A stretch of 64,000 nucleotides of DNA from Hymenopus coronatus. Lineage: Eukaryota > Arthropoda > Insecta > Mantodea > Hymenopodidae. A model generated the notes under the pieces. The model did not search any database. It was not told the origin of the DNA and was given only the letters and a program-made list of their open reading frames with translations. Below are positions 43,245-55,943 of this stretch, piece by piece. Position 1 is the first letter of the stretch, and each line of letters starts with the position of its first letter. Position numbers and translations under genes: made by a program. The stretch lies in NCBI GenBank assembly GCA_030762935.1, contig CM060883.1, forward strand, positions 53,280,001 to 53,344,000. The letters run 5' to 3'.

Positions 43245-45621
43245 GTAGGCACTTAGGTGCATTTCCAATATTATTCTTTTTATTCGTTTTATTCCATATT
43301 GTACTTTATTTTGCATGACGAGTTGTTTATTGCGAAAGAAACGCGAAGCTGCGCACATTTGGTTCATCAAAGTTTCAACTGAAATGAACGCGTAGTTAAA
43401 TTTTCACTACGTTCAAAATGCACTACTGATTGGTTTTATCATTTCGTATAATAAATATAAACCAGCAAAGAAAGAAATTACATTTATTGCACCACTTTAA
43501 AATAGCTTTGCTTTCTCAAAAAACACAGAATAAGTTATCTAGAACCCACATTTGTTATCTTGATATAATATATACAAAAATGACTACTCTAAATTCTGTA
43601 TCATGTTTATGTAACATATTTCGTCTCCGTTATATTTGATCAATATTTTCAGGGAAATAATATAAAGATATGCCCAGATAAAACTTCTGTGCTAACATTT
43701 CTATCATGGAGTATTTTTTGCCGTGTAATATTCAAATTTTTGTTATGTCAACGCTGATTGAGGAAGGCACCAATTAATTTTAATGCTTTGGGTGCATTAT
43801 TTGAAATACGTTAAAGAAAGTTTAGTTACAAAATAGTTTTTGCATATCAGCAAAAAACTATTTAAATATAATATAGCATAAGGAATGGAAGAAATACCAA
43901 TTCATTAATTAGAATCGAAGATCGTTAATGTAAAAATTAAGGAAATTCTCGTCGGAATGTTTTCTCTGAATATGACTTGAATGAAAACAAAATGTATAGA
44001 ATACCTAAACTGAATTTATGAGCAACACTTGGAGTACGCGTTAAGAGATTTTTTTTTTCATTTATATCGCTAATTTTTGTGAAAGCATAAATTACCAACA
44101 TTTATGTAATATAGTGTTATAAAAGCTTAATAGTATTCAAAGCTTGAATCCTTTTAAGGGATTAGAGCTCAAAATTAAGCATAGGTTTCATTAGATTATC
44201 TGTAACCTAAAGTTTTCTTCTGCAACATATTTTGAGTTTCTAAAAGCTTTGAAATTAAGCCGTTATTGCAAGATTAAAATGGTTTATTGTTTATTAGCTT
44301 CGTTTATGAAGTAATGCTTAACATTTTAAGGATATTAAACAGACAAAATTTGTTTATATGCTTATTTACTAGCATGAAAGATGAAAAACATCATGTTCTT
44401 GCATACCCCTTTGTGAGACAATCTCATGCTCGTATGCTTTTCTTTTGTAACTTCGCTGTGAATTTACAAGATTTTTATAATCTTTTAACCTATACCTCAT
44501 TTTGGGATCTACACTTTTCAGCTTTTAATCATGCCAAAACTTAAAATAATGTTATGGATGCATATATTTTAGAGTTACTTTATTTAAATATGATTTTTAT
44601 TTTAGAATTTTCAAATAATTATGAATGGCATCAATTTTCAATTAAAACATTATTCAACGAAAAAGTAAACACATTTAAAGGGTGTTTGTAAGCTGAAAAA
44701 CGAATAATTGTGATTTAGTATTTCGAAAATAATAATACAAAACGAATAAAAGTGTTGGTTAAGAACATTTAAAATACAACAGAATCTGTATATTTGACAT
44801 GGAGAAGAGGAAAACCAAGAATTATCTATGAAACAGTCTTAATTACTCTATTAAAGCGATGTTATTCTATGTTTTACGTGTACTTGTTGAATCACAATTT
44901 TAAAAAGACTCTACATAAACACCTTATAGAACCGGAACAATTTTAAGAAAGTATACAAGAATAAAGCTTGAGATTGTTTTACGTTGGAGAGTGTGTACTC
45001 ATTCATTTCCGGTAGCCCACGAGCATTAACTAACGAAATAATCAACTATACGTTCTTCTGCTCCCAAAACAAAGATGATGCCACCAAATTTTACAGGGAA
45101 TAATGAAAGCCATTCAGAACCACTTAAACTGGCTCACTTTTTCTGCACGGATACAGCCAACACTACAACTATTAAGAGAATGCTCTCTTTAACACGGAGC
45201 CAATGTTTAAAACAAAAAAAATAGATTTTCAGTTGAGTTTTGAGCAACATTACTTTCAGAGCATAAATTTATTTCCACAGATAAAGCAATTTAACTGTAA
45301 TGGCAGACTAGTCGGGAAAAGTACAGCGATGGTTAAAAAATTAAATTTACTATATTTTCATTATTACAACAGTGTGTTAATACTAGCATATTTTGCATAG
45401 TTTCATATGGACATTGTTTTAGCAATTAATTTAACATGTATATACGTGTGATATAAGATTTTATCTAATTTTGTATTTTAGTTTGTAGTTCATATTCACC
45501 TCGGTTCCAAGAATTTTATCTGTAAATTCATTTACATTTAACATTTTAACTTATAGCTGTATTGACGATTCTCAAATGGTTAACTTAATTTACTTCCTGT
45601 TATTGAGTTTTGTAAAAATGT
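43245..45621. other. Repeat-free AT-rich stretch, possible first intron
   Basis: About 2.4 kb, the longest interval without HT or SINE sequence. ORFs (up to 85 codons) lack domains. Freedom from repeats next to a promoter-like block fits constrained intronic regulatory DNA, but that is inference. Confidence 0.4.
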
Positions 45622-45832
45622 AAATGGAGTTTTATTTATGGACGCTCTTTAACTGCTGTGGCTCTCAGCGTCCCATCCTAAACTGGCCGTGAAAGACTGC
45701 TTAATTTTGTTCAGAGGCCTCTTTTATCAGACTTGAGGTTCGCAAATCCATGACACGGGGCCAACGAATTTACTTCCCTTCCGAAGGAAGTTATATATGA
45801 AGGGTATATGAAGTTAGCATGGTAACCATTAA
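45622..45832 (-). mobile_element. SINE A, reverse, head damaged
   Basis: Reverse order of the SINE A body: TTTATGGACGCTCTTTAACT, CTCAGCGTCCCATCC, GAAAGACTGCTTAATTTTG, TTATCAGACTTGAGGTTC and CTTCCCTTCCGAAGGAAG. It jumps to TGAAGTTAGCATGGTAACCA with the B-box region deleted. Confidence 0.8.
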
Positions 45833-45944
45833 ATAAATATGTATCATATTCAAAAGAAACTTCTGAAACGGTAATTTTGAGAATACATCATCTTGAGGGA
45901 ACCACAGAAACCTATTAATAAATGTGTGTATATGTATATACCTA

Positions 45945-46240
45945 TACCAGGTGGCCCAACTGTCCCGTTATTGACATATACATACATACCTTCTTGAGTT
46001 AAGAGAGTTGCAGAACTCAGCGGGGCTGTTTCAAGTTAAAACCTGCCAATGTAGAACTTCGAGTGCCACCTTGACTTTCCCCCTGTTATCAGCGGAGATG
46101 GTGATTGGATAGCACTTATTGCGAGGAGTAAAATGTCTCACTAGTTCTCCATTGTCGGGTTTTATTTTGAAATAGCTCCATTGAGTTTTGCAACTCTTTT
46201 AAAAACCAAGTAAAATACGGGGGAGTTGGGTCACCTGGTA
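45945..46240. mobile_element. TA-flanked MITE with long terminal inverted repeats
   Basis: The ends TACCAGGTGGCCCAACTGTC and GGGAGTTGGGTCACCTGGTA are inverted copies. Further inside, AGAGAGTTGCAGAACTCAGC pairs with GAGTTTTGCAACTCTTTT-type sequence, and CTGCCAATGTAGAACTTCG pairs with CTAGTTCTCCATTGTCGGG. About 296 bp, flanked by TA (45943-45944, 46241-46242). No ORF. The TA duplication suits a Tc1/mariner-type source, but the family is not identified. Confidence 0.82.
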
Positions 46241-46975
46241 TAGTAGGAGATAAAGTTTTTACTTGTCTTACAAAATGTTTGTTGGAGAATTATTTTCTTC
46301 GGAGAAGATTGTAGAAAGGTCAGAAAAGTTCTCGATTTATTAAAATAACATTATCGCTCTTTAACGTACCGCGTGGAAGATATTAAACAAGTGAAACACG
46401 CCAACCACTGACATAATAGTATTACATGTAGCTACAGCTTTAGGCAACACTTCAAAACACAGAGGCAACGGGCACGCAAAATTCCATCCACGCCCCAGGC
46501 GGGATTCGAATGAGCGGCCTTTCAACTACACAATTCTTGCAATATCTAGAATGGCCGTACAAGCTGTCAGCGGATACTGCTTCTTTATTTAGCTTATTGC
46601 ACGTTCAAGTATGTCATCAATAACGAATACGTAATTACGTTATTTCATTGTTTTAATTAGTGATAATTGACAGCAACCGAAAGGATATTCAATGTTTTTT
46701 CTACCGACATTGTTTTTAAAAAAAAAAACATATGACATCTGATACTTCAAAGGTTTTAAATTAATTTGGTATGCTTGATAAAAAATGTGAGATTTAATTT
46801 TATTTGGTTGTAAGATTCTCTTTAGTTTAAATGTGAAACAACTTCACGTTTAGTTATCGTGGGTTCATCGCGCAGAAAATAATTCAAACATTGCAGTAAT
46901 ATTAATCCAATTGGTGTATGAGAAAACGCCAGCTGCGCAATGCGTTCAGTCCAATCAATTTATGTTTGGATGCCA

Positions 46976-46976
<1 letters not shown>
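46241..46976. other. Unassigned region with reversed tRNA-like patch
   Basis: GCCCCAGGCGGGATTCGAAT near 46490-46510 resembles a reversed B-box and could mark an old SINE. The rest is unassigned. Confidence 0.3.

Positions 46977-47016
<40 letters not shown>
46977..47016. repeat. (AAT)n microsatellite
   Basis: About 13 AAT units. The polytyrosine frame over it is an artefact. Confidence 0.95.
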
Positions 47017-47052
47017 TAATAAAGTGTTTTAAAGTTGAAATAAGAGTTGATT

Positions 47053-47919
47053 TATTACTTTCTCTAGCACGTATGTACTTACGATGTACATAGTAGCTAG
47101 AAAAGGTATTGTATTCCAACCTAAAATTCACCGGAAACATATGTTTTGAGCTACCTTGAGTCCAAAAATGGATTTTAGAAAAAGGTCCGTGTCAGTGTAT
47201 ATGTGTCTGTGGGATACATAGCTCAAAAACAAAACCATTATTAAATATCAAACTTGGTATTTATGTTTAGTATCTTCCGAGGATACGGCAGAAACATTTT
47301 TGAAACATTGGTTTTCTCAAAAATGGCTCAAATCAAAAACAACTTTGATTTAAATACCATATATTAAAGATATTTACACCACAAATAAAGTGCATATCTT
47401 GAATTTTCTGGGAATAGCGTATGAAGATCTTTACATTCTGGATGGATTTTGCTGAATTGTATATAACTGATAAACCCTAAGAGATCGACAAAAATCTAAT
47501 ACATAAAAATGTAGATCTCCTTAAAATACCTAATTTATATCATGTACGATATTATTGTAGAATTGACCATCTTCGAGCTGACCTTGTTATTTGTTTGAAT
47601 TTTAAACTACGTTAATTCTTCTAAAACAAGAAGCCTCCTTTCGTTTCGTTTCACTAGTGTTACTGCTGGCCATGCAAAGCGAACCGAACTTCTATTGTTT
47701 CACACAGCGATAACCTTTTAAAAGATTTCACCATCGCTTACCCCAGTGTATTACTTTATTTCCCTTCAGCTTACGAGGAAGCAAGTAATAATACAAATTC
47801 TGCTAATGTTTATCTCGATTAGCATGGTGTAGGTAGAAGAAGAAAATCTATTATAAGAGTAATTTATATAAGCAACAGCTAGAGAAAGTTATGTGAATGG
47901 AACACATCAGATTTTTAGT
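47053..47919 (+). repeat. HT repeat, full length
   Basis: TTACTTTCTCTAGCACGTATG, an extended hairpin region and GGTCCGTGTCAGTGTATATG (short microsatellite site). All later blocks follow to AGAGAAAGTTATGTGAATGG and CACATCAGATTTTT. Confidence 0.9.
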
Positions 47920-47965
47920 CAAATTTTGAGCCCTCCCTCTATTGCCACACGTGCCGCTTAAAGAC

Positions 47966-48176
47966 GTCTTTTACCTTCTCTACTAAAAATAATAAGAGGA
48001 GGAAGTATTACATTCAATCTTAAGATTCCATACCGAGATTTCAGTGGAAATATAGTCTTGAACCTAATACGTATATACATTTTTATAAAAATAGCCGCGG
48101 GCGCGCGCGCGTGTGTATATCTGTGTGTGTATTCTGAAGAGCATAGCTCACTAAAGAAAAATCAGTTAATTAACAG
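47966..48176 (+). repeat. HT repeat, H-end fragment
   Basis: TTACCTTCTCTACTAAAAAT, TTCCATACCGAGATTTCAG, GCGGGCGCGCGCGCGTGTG (GC/GT dinucleotide run at the microsatellite site) and AGCATAGCTCACTAAAG. It lies about 50 bases beyond the T end of the previous copy. Confidence 0.75.
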
Positions 48177-48949
48177 CATGGTCAATGGTCATATCGCGAC
48201 CTTACAAATTGTACATAAAGTAGTTATTTACACATTGGTAAATACAAAATGGTTACATTTTTACTTTACAATAATTCAAAAAGTTTACACTGTCTTATAA
48301 ATATTGTTGCCTTTTTAATTGTCTGGTGGTTATACAGAGCACTTGGTAAGTCACTGAAGCGGGCCTGAAGTCACTGTTTGGCGTATCTCGGACACTGCAG
48401 CAGGATATGTAGGACAGTAAGTGGCGTGTTGCAGGTCTCACATTTTGATTCTGGAGAAACTTGTAACTTGCTGTTTAAAATGGATAAATAAAATCCTCAA
48501 CATGCAGGCCTTGTGTCTTCTAAGATAGAAAGACGAAACGAACCGGTAATAAACAGTGTTTTAACTTAAGTACAAGAAGCGTTAACAAAATTCCATACAT
48601 ATATCGTGAGGTAGGCAGTCCCTGTAGCCGAATGGAAACAAGTTGCTATGGGCAAACAAAATTGATTAAGTCAGCTTAAAGTTTAAGACTCTCATGTTTA
48701 AAATGAATTAACTCTTCTTCTGTGTGATTGATCTACCTCGTCAATTTCCTCTTTGTAAAAGTTTATCACTACCATTAGAAAGCGATGAAGTTTTTATCAG
48801 ATAAAAACACACATAAAACACTAAAGTAGGTATGCTTTTTATAAAATGCCGTTTTTCATAAGATTCAGATTTGTATGAATTGCGTTTTACTATAGAGAAA
48901 CTTTGTAAATATGTATCGATTACTAGACAGATAAAATTGGTGCTTATAA
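48177..48949. other. Unassigned AT-rich region
   Basis: No repeat or gene recognised. Confidence 0.4.
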
Positions 48950-49821
48950 CAAATATCTGATGTGTTCCACTTACATGACTTTCTCTACATCTCTGCAACA
49001 AATTATTGTTAAAAAGCTTATGCTTCTATTTACTTCATGCTAATCGAGAAAAAAATAGGAAAAATAGTCTTATTACTTGCCTCCTTGTAAGTAGAAGCGA
49101 AATAAGGGAATACCACAGTTTAAAGTGATAATCAAAAATTGGTTGCTATGTGAATGAAGCTCTTTTGTTTGTATGGACAAGAGTCGACAAATTCCTGTAC
49201 GAGAAAAGTTAAGTTCTTCAAAGCTGAAACCAAAAACAAGGAATATCTCAATAAACGACCAGCTCCACGAAAAAAAGTATATTTTATAAATTGTGTGTTT
49301 TAAAGTGCTCTATATTTTTTGAGTGGCAAGTTTCTGTCCATTTCTTAGGGTTTAACAGTAATGCCAAATTCCGTAAATTTCATTCAGAATAAAGTAGTCT
49401 TCAGAGACTATTCCCAGAAAATTCAAAATATACATTTTATTTGTCAGAAATATATCTTTTAATATTCAACATTTTAATCAAAATCGTTAGAGCCTTTTTT
49501 AGAGAGTCAAAATTTCCGAAAAAAAGTTCAATGTAAAGGGTAGTTTCAGGTGGAGGGATTTTTCTCAAAATCTTCGTGTCGTATCCCTAGAAGATACTAT
49601 ACTTAAATACCAAGTTTGGTATTATACCGACTTTTCGTTTTCGAGTTATCGTGTTCACGGTCACACACACACACACGCGGACCTTTTTCTGAAAATACTC
49701 TTTTTGGATACAGGGGCCCTAAAACATATATTTCCGGTGAAACCTCGGTATCTAATTTTTTGGTGGAGTGTAATACCTTGTGTATACACTATGTACATAG
49801 TACGTGTAGAGAAAGTAACAA
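48950..49821 (-). repeat. HT repeat, full length
   Basis: ATATCTGATGTGTTCC to ACACACACACACGCGG (microsatellite site) and CACTATGTACATAGTACGTG, ending GTAGAGAAAGTAAC. All blocks are present in reverse order. Confidence 0.92.
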
Positions 49822-50947
49822 TTAAGAATTCGTCTACATTCTGTAAAAATCTTTGGACAAATTTGATATAATTTATTTTTATCAGTAGCTTTTACAATCT
49901 AAAAGTGTTGAATTAATTAACTAATGCCAATTATTTTTAAAAATTTGAATGATTTTTAATAAAAAGTAAAGGATTTTAGAGACAGTTTTCAACGCTGTAA
50001 AAACTTTTTAAATGAGGGAGTAGACACATGGTGTCTGTGACATCTTGTACCTCCCGCCCAGTGTCATACATCGCAGCGTCTTACAAACACTCCAGCCACG
50101 CCTTAGAAATTTAGGAAAAACATGTGCTCCCTAACTACTTAAGCCTATTAAAACTGACCTTATCTGTTCTTGAATTTTCAGTCAGTTGGGTAGCGAAGAT
50201 TAGCTAAGACCTATTCCTGGCAGTTGCCTTAAAGTCTTTCTTAAATGATGGGGTGGGCCCCACATAAAATAAACGGCGTTTGCTTGCTGTATGCTATCGG
50301 GATTTCTCAGTACTTCTGCTACTAAAATAATAGTAACATGCCAATACTTTTTTCCGCTTTTTATTTATCTTATGAGCGTTATCCTCTGAAATTTAGTAAC
50401 AATACGAGAACATGGCCCTAAGAATCTGTACAAGACAATCTCCATATTTGATACGGGTCCTGTTTCACTTTAAAAATCCGAGCTTTTAAATTCACTTCTT
50501 ACACTGAGTTTCCACCGAAATCCTCTGAAAAATTTCATTCATATTCCATAAGGTCAAAAGCATTTTTTTGTTACATTTTGTTTAATTTGTTTATTTGTGA
50601 GTTTTACTATTAACTTTAGTGCTATATGAGAGTGTTTTAAATGAAATTTTACTCTGATAATGTTTAGAAACGTGTTCTCTCTTTAACATCACATTATTTT
50701 GAATAAGCCATCAAGAGAAAGACACTACACGATAATGTGATGATCTATGATCCGAGAAATGTTACAGACCTACGAGCAAAATAATATTAAAACTTTACCT
50801 ATTAATTTTATTCCCTAAAATTATTCTTTATGTGAAATCTTTCTAAGGCCAAAATGTTTATCAAAATGAAAATGAAATACCATAATGTTCACATAAAGGC
50901 AAATCCATGAATGAATATTCGACTAAAGATTTGAAAACATTTAAAAA
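49822..50947. other. Unique sequence
   Basis: About 1.1 kb with no recognised repeat and no ORF of note. Confidence 0.4.
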
Positions 50948-51009
50948 AATATATTATGTGTTCCATTCCCATATATTCGCTATCCGCACAACAAACTATT
51001 CTTACAAAA

Positions 51010-51062
<53 letters not shown>

Positions 51063-51645
51063 TGCTAATCGATATAAGCAATAGCAAAACTTTTCTTATT
51101 ACTTTCTTCCTTCTAAGTACAAGGGAAATAAGAGTATAAGTTAGGGCTAAAGTGATCGTCAAATCCTTTAAAATCTGTCACTATGTGAATAATTGAAATT
51201 CGGTTCGCTTTGCACGGCCAGGAGTAAACAAAAGATAAAGCGAAAGGTTTTCGTTTGAGAAAAGTTACTTAGTTAAAATTTGAAACCAATAATAAGGAAT
51301 ATCTCGGATTTGTCAACTCGACAAAAATGTGTATAATCTAAATGGTGTATTTTAACAGATCCACAGTTTATATGGTATTTTTATAAAATCCTTGCAGCCA
51401 TTTTTGAGAAAATCGAAATTTTTAAAAATATTTCCTTGTAAAGGTTAGTTTGGGATGAAGCGAGTTTTTTTTGAAAACCTTAGTATCGCATTCATGGAAC
51501 AAGCTAAACTTAAATGCCAATTACACACGCATGGACCTTTTTCTATAAATACTTTTTTTTTGGACTCGGGGGCTTTAAAACATATATTTCCGTTGGGTGG
51601 AATACAATGTCTTCTCTATACTATATGCGTGCAGAACGTGTAGAG
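50948..51645 (-). repeat. HT repeat with AT microsatellite and internal deletions
   Basis: TATGTGTTCCATTCCC, TATTCTTACAAAATATTTTT, (AT)n, AATGCTAATCGATATAAGC. It continues to AAAGGTTAGTTTGGGATG, loses the Y-block and most of the microsatellite (TACACACGCATGG), and ends GTGTAGAGAAAGTAAAC. Confidence 0.85.
51016..51055. repeat. (AT)n microsatellite inside HT repeat
   Basis: About 20 AT units, expanded in the TTACAAAAGCTTATTCTTC block of this copy only. Confidence 0.95.
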
Positions 51646-51829
51646 AAAGTAAACTTTTTAGTATTGCCGTGTTAATATCCACAAATTCAGTTAAACTATT
51701 AAACTATGTCGTAGTGAATAAAGATAATTATTGAAACTTGAAGTGTTTTTCAGTCGTACTCTATTCTGCAGCAAATTAGCTTATAAGTCAATGTCATAAT
51801 AACATGTATTGGAAATGAAAGGAAATTTA
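51646..51829. other. Short unassigned spacer
   Basis: Nothing recognised. Confidence 0.4.
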
Positions 51830-52074
51830 AATGGAGTTTTATTTATGGACGCCCTTTAACTGCTATGGTTCTCAGCGTCCCAATCTATATTGGGCGTGAA
51901 AGACCACTATTTTTCTCAGAGGTCTCTTTATCAGGCTTCAGGTTCTGTTACGTGCCTTCCAATGGAAGACATGCTAAGGATTTATACGCCCGAAAAAAAT
52001 CCACCGTGCTCCGCCGAGTTCGAACCCGCGACCTTGAGTATATGACCTCCACACCACGGAGGGCAACAAAATGA
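51830..52074 (-). mobile_element. SINE A, reverse, nearly complete
   Basis: Reverse body TTTATGGACGCCCTTTAACT, ATTGGGCGTGAAAGACCAC, TCTCTTTATCAGGCTTCAGG and TTATACGCCCGAAAAAAATC. The reversed head follows (GAGTTCGAACCCGCGACCTT B-box). It ends CCTCCACACCACGGAGGGC, where the head pairs imperfectly. Confidence 0.87.
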
Positions 52075-52737
52075 AAGGATTAATCGGAAACCTAAGTTAC
52101 AGAAAATTCTATTTCAGTGTAATTGTGTAACCATAATTTTGTTTTGAGGTACATTAGAATGAAAATTAATTCAAAAATATTGTTCAAATGTTTGTTTTTG
52201 GGCAGAAAGGAATTTTGTGTGCAAGCGAAACAAAAAGCCCTTTAAGCATTGTTCAACGAAAATCAAAGCTTTGCTTTGTTCTCAACCTGTGTTCGTTATA
52301 AGTTCATTATTCTGAATAAATTGAAAATAATACAACACATTTATATGTAAATTTGCAATAAAAGTTCTCTTTTCGCTTAAAGAAAGTATTTACGACAAGG
52401 TGTATAAGTTGTAAGTTCAAAGCACCTCGATAAGGTATGCTAAAACACGGACCTCTTAAGATTTTCTACATTTTATCTTCAAAATACTGCCATCAGTCGA
52501 GAGGTACAACCCGTGTGTCTGGTATAAGTCGGAGCATGGAAATAATACATATTCTGCATTTCTGTATAATTGTTGACAGTAAAGTTATTCTTTCCCCTAG
52601 TTTGTATAAACTATTTTTCGTATGGGATATTATGTAACATTTGATTAAATATTTATATTGTTGTAACAGGTAATCGCTATTCCATTTAAAACCTAAAATC
52701 ATTTGCTAACTTCTTCATACGTTCATGAATACATCAC
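52075..52737. other. Unassigned AT-rich region
   Basis: No gene or repeat recognised. Confidence 0.4.
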
Positions 52738-53714
52738 ACTTTAAAAATCTGATGTGTTCCATCACATGCAACCCTACATCTCTGTGACAAATTATTGTTA
52801 AAAAGCTTATTCTTCTACCTAATTCATGCTAATCAAAATAAAAATTAGCAGAAATTGTCACATTACTTGCTTCCTTATAAGTAGAAGGACATTAAAGGAA
52901 TACACTAGGCTGTAGCTATAATTAAATATTTTAAAAACTGGACGCCATGTGGTTGAAATACATTTCTTTGAATGGCCAAGGGTTTAAAAATTCACGCATA
53001 AGAACATTTTAAGTAATGTAAAACAGAAACCAATAACAAGGAATATCGAGAAATGGTCAACTTCAAGAAAAAATGTGTATGACATAAAATGTGTGTAACG
53101 GTTAAATTTCTCCAGAATAAAGAGCTTTTCAGAGGATATTCCCAGAAAATTCAAGATATACATTTTATTTGTCACATATACATTTGGACTCCTTGATACA
53201 GTCCACTATGAGCCTTGGCGTACCGCCCAGCCGCTGCGTCCCCCATCTGGTCCATTACAGACGTTATGAATGGGGTGCAGTATTGGGAGGTGAGACGTGG
53301 TCAGTGCTTCGATCCCCCCGGACGGTTAATGCGCCCTTCACGACCTGGTAAATATATTTAGTACATGGTATATTAATATCAATAGTTGGTCATTTTTAGA
53401 AAATAAACATTTCGAATTTTTTCCCATGTAATGGGTAGTTAGGAATGGGGCAATTTTTTCCAAAATCTTCGTGTTAATTCTTGGAAGATACACCAAACTT
53501 TGTATTTAAGTTAGTATTATCGCATTTTCGTTTTTGAGTTTTCTTATTCAATGGCACACGGACACACACACGCACATACGGACCTTTTTCTAAAATGTTT
53601 TTTCGGATACAGGGGACCCTAAAACATGTATTTCCGATGAATCTGGCTATCGAATTTTTGGGTGGAGAGCTATATTTTCTCTACCTATGTAGCATGCACT
53701 ATCTAGAGAAAGTA
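52738..53714 (-). repeat. HT repeat with SINE-like insertion
   Basis: AAAAATCTGATGTGTTCC to ATACATTTTATTTGTCACAT, then the 53178-53350 insert. It resumes TTAGTACATGGTATATTAAT and continues to GACACACACACGCAC and a hairpin remnant TATGTAGCATGCACTATCTA, ending GAGAAAGTAT. Confidence 0.85.
53178..53350 (-). mobile_element. SINE-like insert of unknown family
   Basis: A GC-rich insert inside an HT repeat. In reverse, CAGGTCGTGAAGGGCGCATT, CGTCCGGGGGGATCGAAGC (B-box-like) and CTGACCACGTCTCACC suggest a tRNA-derived head. It occurs once in the window, so the family cannot be defined. No clear target duplication. Confidence 0.45.
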
Positions 53715-53935
53715 TGAACACAACTCAATCTTTATTTTGCAATTACAAGTATCAGCTGTAAAGTCGTGTATCTTTATGGTTAATCATTCGTTACATTGAA
53801 TATGTACACACACTTTAATAACAGTATCTTAAAGCGGTTTATCTGAAATGACTTAATAACCCGGTCGAGGTGAAGAGCACTTTTAATAGGGTATTTCATT
53901 AAGTATTTTTCAGAGGTTTCTAAAAGTCTCTATTG
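53715..53935. other. Short unassigned spacer
   Basis: Nothing recognised. Confidence 0.4.
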
Positions 53936-55005
53936 TGCTCTCTTAATGTTATCGGCCGCCCTAGAAAAAGATCTGCTACATTCAATGCCGTAACAAATTA
54001 TTCTTACCAAAGCTTATTCTTCTATCTACTTCATATTTATCAGGTAAACATTTGCAAAAATGGGTTATTTACATATTATTTCGTTTTACAAGCCGAATCA
54101 GGAAATAGAATAAGCTAAATCTGCCTCACATTCAAGAAGTCACGAGTTCGAATCTCGCTTAGGGTGAGGTTGAGGACAACGTTTTCTTTTCGTGGTTTCC
54201 CTTATGCTGAGAAGACGAATGTCGAGTAATTTTGAGCTCCATGGACCCCGATATCATTTGAGCATCATTTCATCGATTTGATTCATCGTGTGATATGACC
54301 TATCAGGTTAAAGCGCGTTAAGCTACCACACAAAATAGACATTTTTAAAAGCCGGGCGCTATATGATGGCAAAATTCTATTCTCTTTGCTTGACCAGGAT
54401 GAAAACTGGGGAAAAATGACTTCTCATCTGTGAAAAACACAAATATTGGAAAATTTAAACCACTAAGAAGGAATATCTCGAAAATAATTAGGTAACTTTT
54501 TAGATGAATAATATCTTTGGACGAGATCTACATATTTCTCGTAGGGTTTAACAGTTATCTATGTAAAAGTAATTCAGAAGCCTAGTACCAGAAAGTTAAA
54601 AATATACATTTTATTTGTCATGTACATATATTTAAGATACGGTATTTTAATCTAAACGGTTTGAACCAGTTTTGAGAAATTATAATTTTAGAAAATTCTT
54701 CTTTATAAAGGATAGTTTGGAATGGTAGGATTTTATTGAAAGTGTTCGTGTCGCATCCATGGAAGATATTTATCTCAAACACAAACAAGACCAATCTTTT
54801 ATTTAAAGTATTAAAACCTTGAATATTACTAACATTTTATCATTTAACAGACTTTTCTTTTGCGAGTTGTGCTGCTCACGTAGATCTTTTATATAAATGC
54901 CTTTTAGACTCACGTGACCTTAAAACGTGTATTTTCAATTATATCTTGGTATACAATTTTTGGGTGGATTGCAATATCGTTTCTGCCCTCTATTTACATA
55001 CTGAA
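53936..55005 (-). repeat. HT repeat split by SINE C
   Basis: T side decayed. TAACAAATTATTCTTACC, AAAGCTTATTCTTCTATC and GGAAATAGAATAAGCTAA run to the SINE at 54117. After 54340 come AAAAGCCGGGCGCTATATGA, AAGGAATATCTCGAAAAT, TTCGTGTCGCATCCATGGAA and TTTTTGGGTGGATTGCAATA. The H end is decayed. Confidence 0.8.
54117..54340 (+). mobile_element. SINE C, head truncated
   Basis: AAATCTGCCTCACATTC, CACGAGTTCGAATCTCGCTT (B-box), CGTGGTTTCCCTTATGCTGA, CTCCATGGACCCCGATATCA and GGTTAAAGCGCGTTAAGC. It aligns with 38818-39056. Confidence 0.82.
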
Positions 55006-55212
55006 GAATATAAAATCTAATGCTTTACATCCAGATGACCTTTTCTAACTCTGCAGTAATCAAGTATTCCTACAAACGCTACAATAGAAATAAAAGGGAA
55101 TACATTAAGCTAAGGCGGTAATCAAACGTGTTGAAATCTGGTGGCTATGTGGTGCTCTACAATTCCGTTCCTTATGCACGTCCAGGAGTGACTGAAGCAA
55201 GTATACATATTA

Positions 55213-55943
55213 GGGTCGGCTGATAAGTATCGGGCCTCTCAATGAAAACAGCATTTAATTTTTTTTTTCTTTACTTCTCAACATAGTCTCCAAAAAGGCT
55301 AATACATTTGTCATATCGGTGTTCTAAATTAATTAAACCATCTCTATAGTGCGATTTATCAAGGTCCTCAAAATAGCTGTTTACGTCAATGACCTCGTTG
55401 CTGTGAAATCTTCGTCCTCCAAGAAATTTTTGAGGTTTGGGAACAGGTGGTAGTCTCTGGGTGCTGGATCTGGCGAATAGGGTGGATGTTCAAGCAATTC
55501 GAAATTTGATTCACACATTTTTTCCATTGTAATGACTGAACGATGGGCCAGATCATTGTCGTAATGAAACAAGACTTTTTTTTGCCAAATGAGGTATTTT
55601 TCGTTTCAAACGTACGTTCTATTTTAAACTCTGCAACCCATCTTTTAATCATTGAATATGAAGGGGCAGAGTTTTTCAATGCACTATCCATTTCCTTCTT
55701 GATTTCTTCAGGGTTAAGCCTTTCAAATGGAAATATTTATTCATTGCTCGTTTTTCCAAATCCTCAATTTTCGTGAAAACTCTAAACTTGTCTTGTTTAA
55801 AATGCTGTCATTGGAAAACTATACAAGTTTTTGACCTGTAACTATGGATACAAGCTAGTCTAGAGTTAAAGTATATGAAGCTACCGTCTAACTGGCCTAG
55901 TGATGCCATATCTGTGTGAGGCCCGGGACTTATCAGGCAACTC
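55213..55943 (-). mobile_element. mariner element, internally deleted, TA target
   Basis: About 730 bp against the usual 1.3 kb. Terminal inverted repeats GGGTCGGCTGATAAGTATCG (left) and, from the right end, GAGTTGCCTGATAAGTCCCG are flanked by TA at 55211-55212 and 55944-55945. The element lies inside an HT repeat whose sequence continues on both sides. The coding strand is minus. Confidence 0.95.
55260..55760 (-). pseudogene. mariner transposase remnant
   Basis: N-terminal HTH portion with SYSMIKRWVAEFKIERT (near 55660-55610) joins, after a deletion and frame change, to HYDNDLAHRSV (second catalytic aspartate) and PPYSPDPAPRDYHLFPNLK (third aspartate of the D,D34D triad), then FLEDEDF. The segment expected to carry the first catalytic aspartate is missing, so no active enzyme is possible. 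Downstream, CCAAAAAGGCTAATACATTT is the reverse of the usual C-terminal region. Confidence 0.92.

Noticed and set aside
46955..47140. Polytyrosine ORF
   Set aside because: Translation of the (AAT)n microsatellite.
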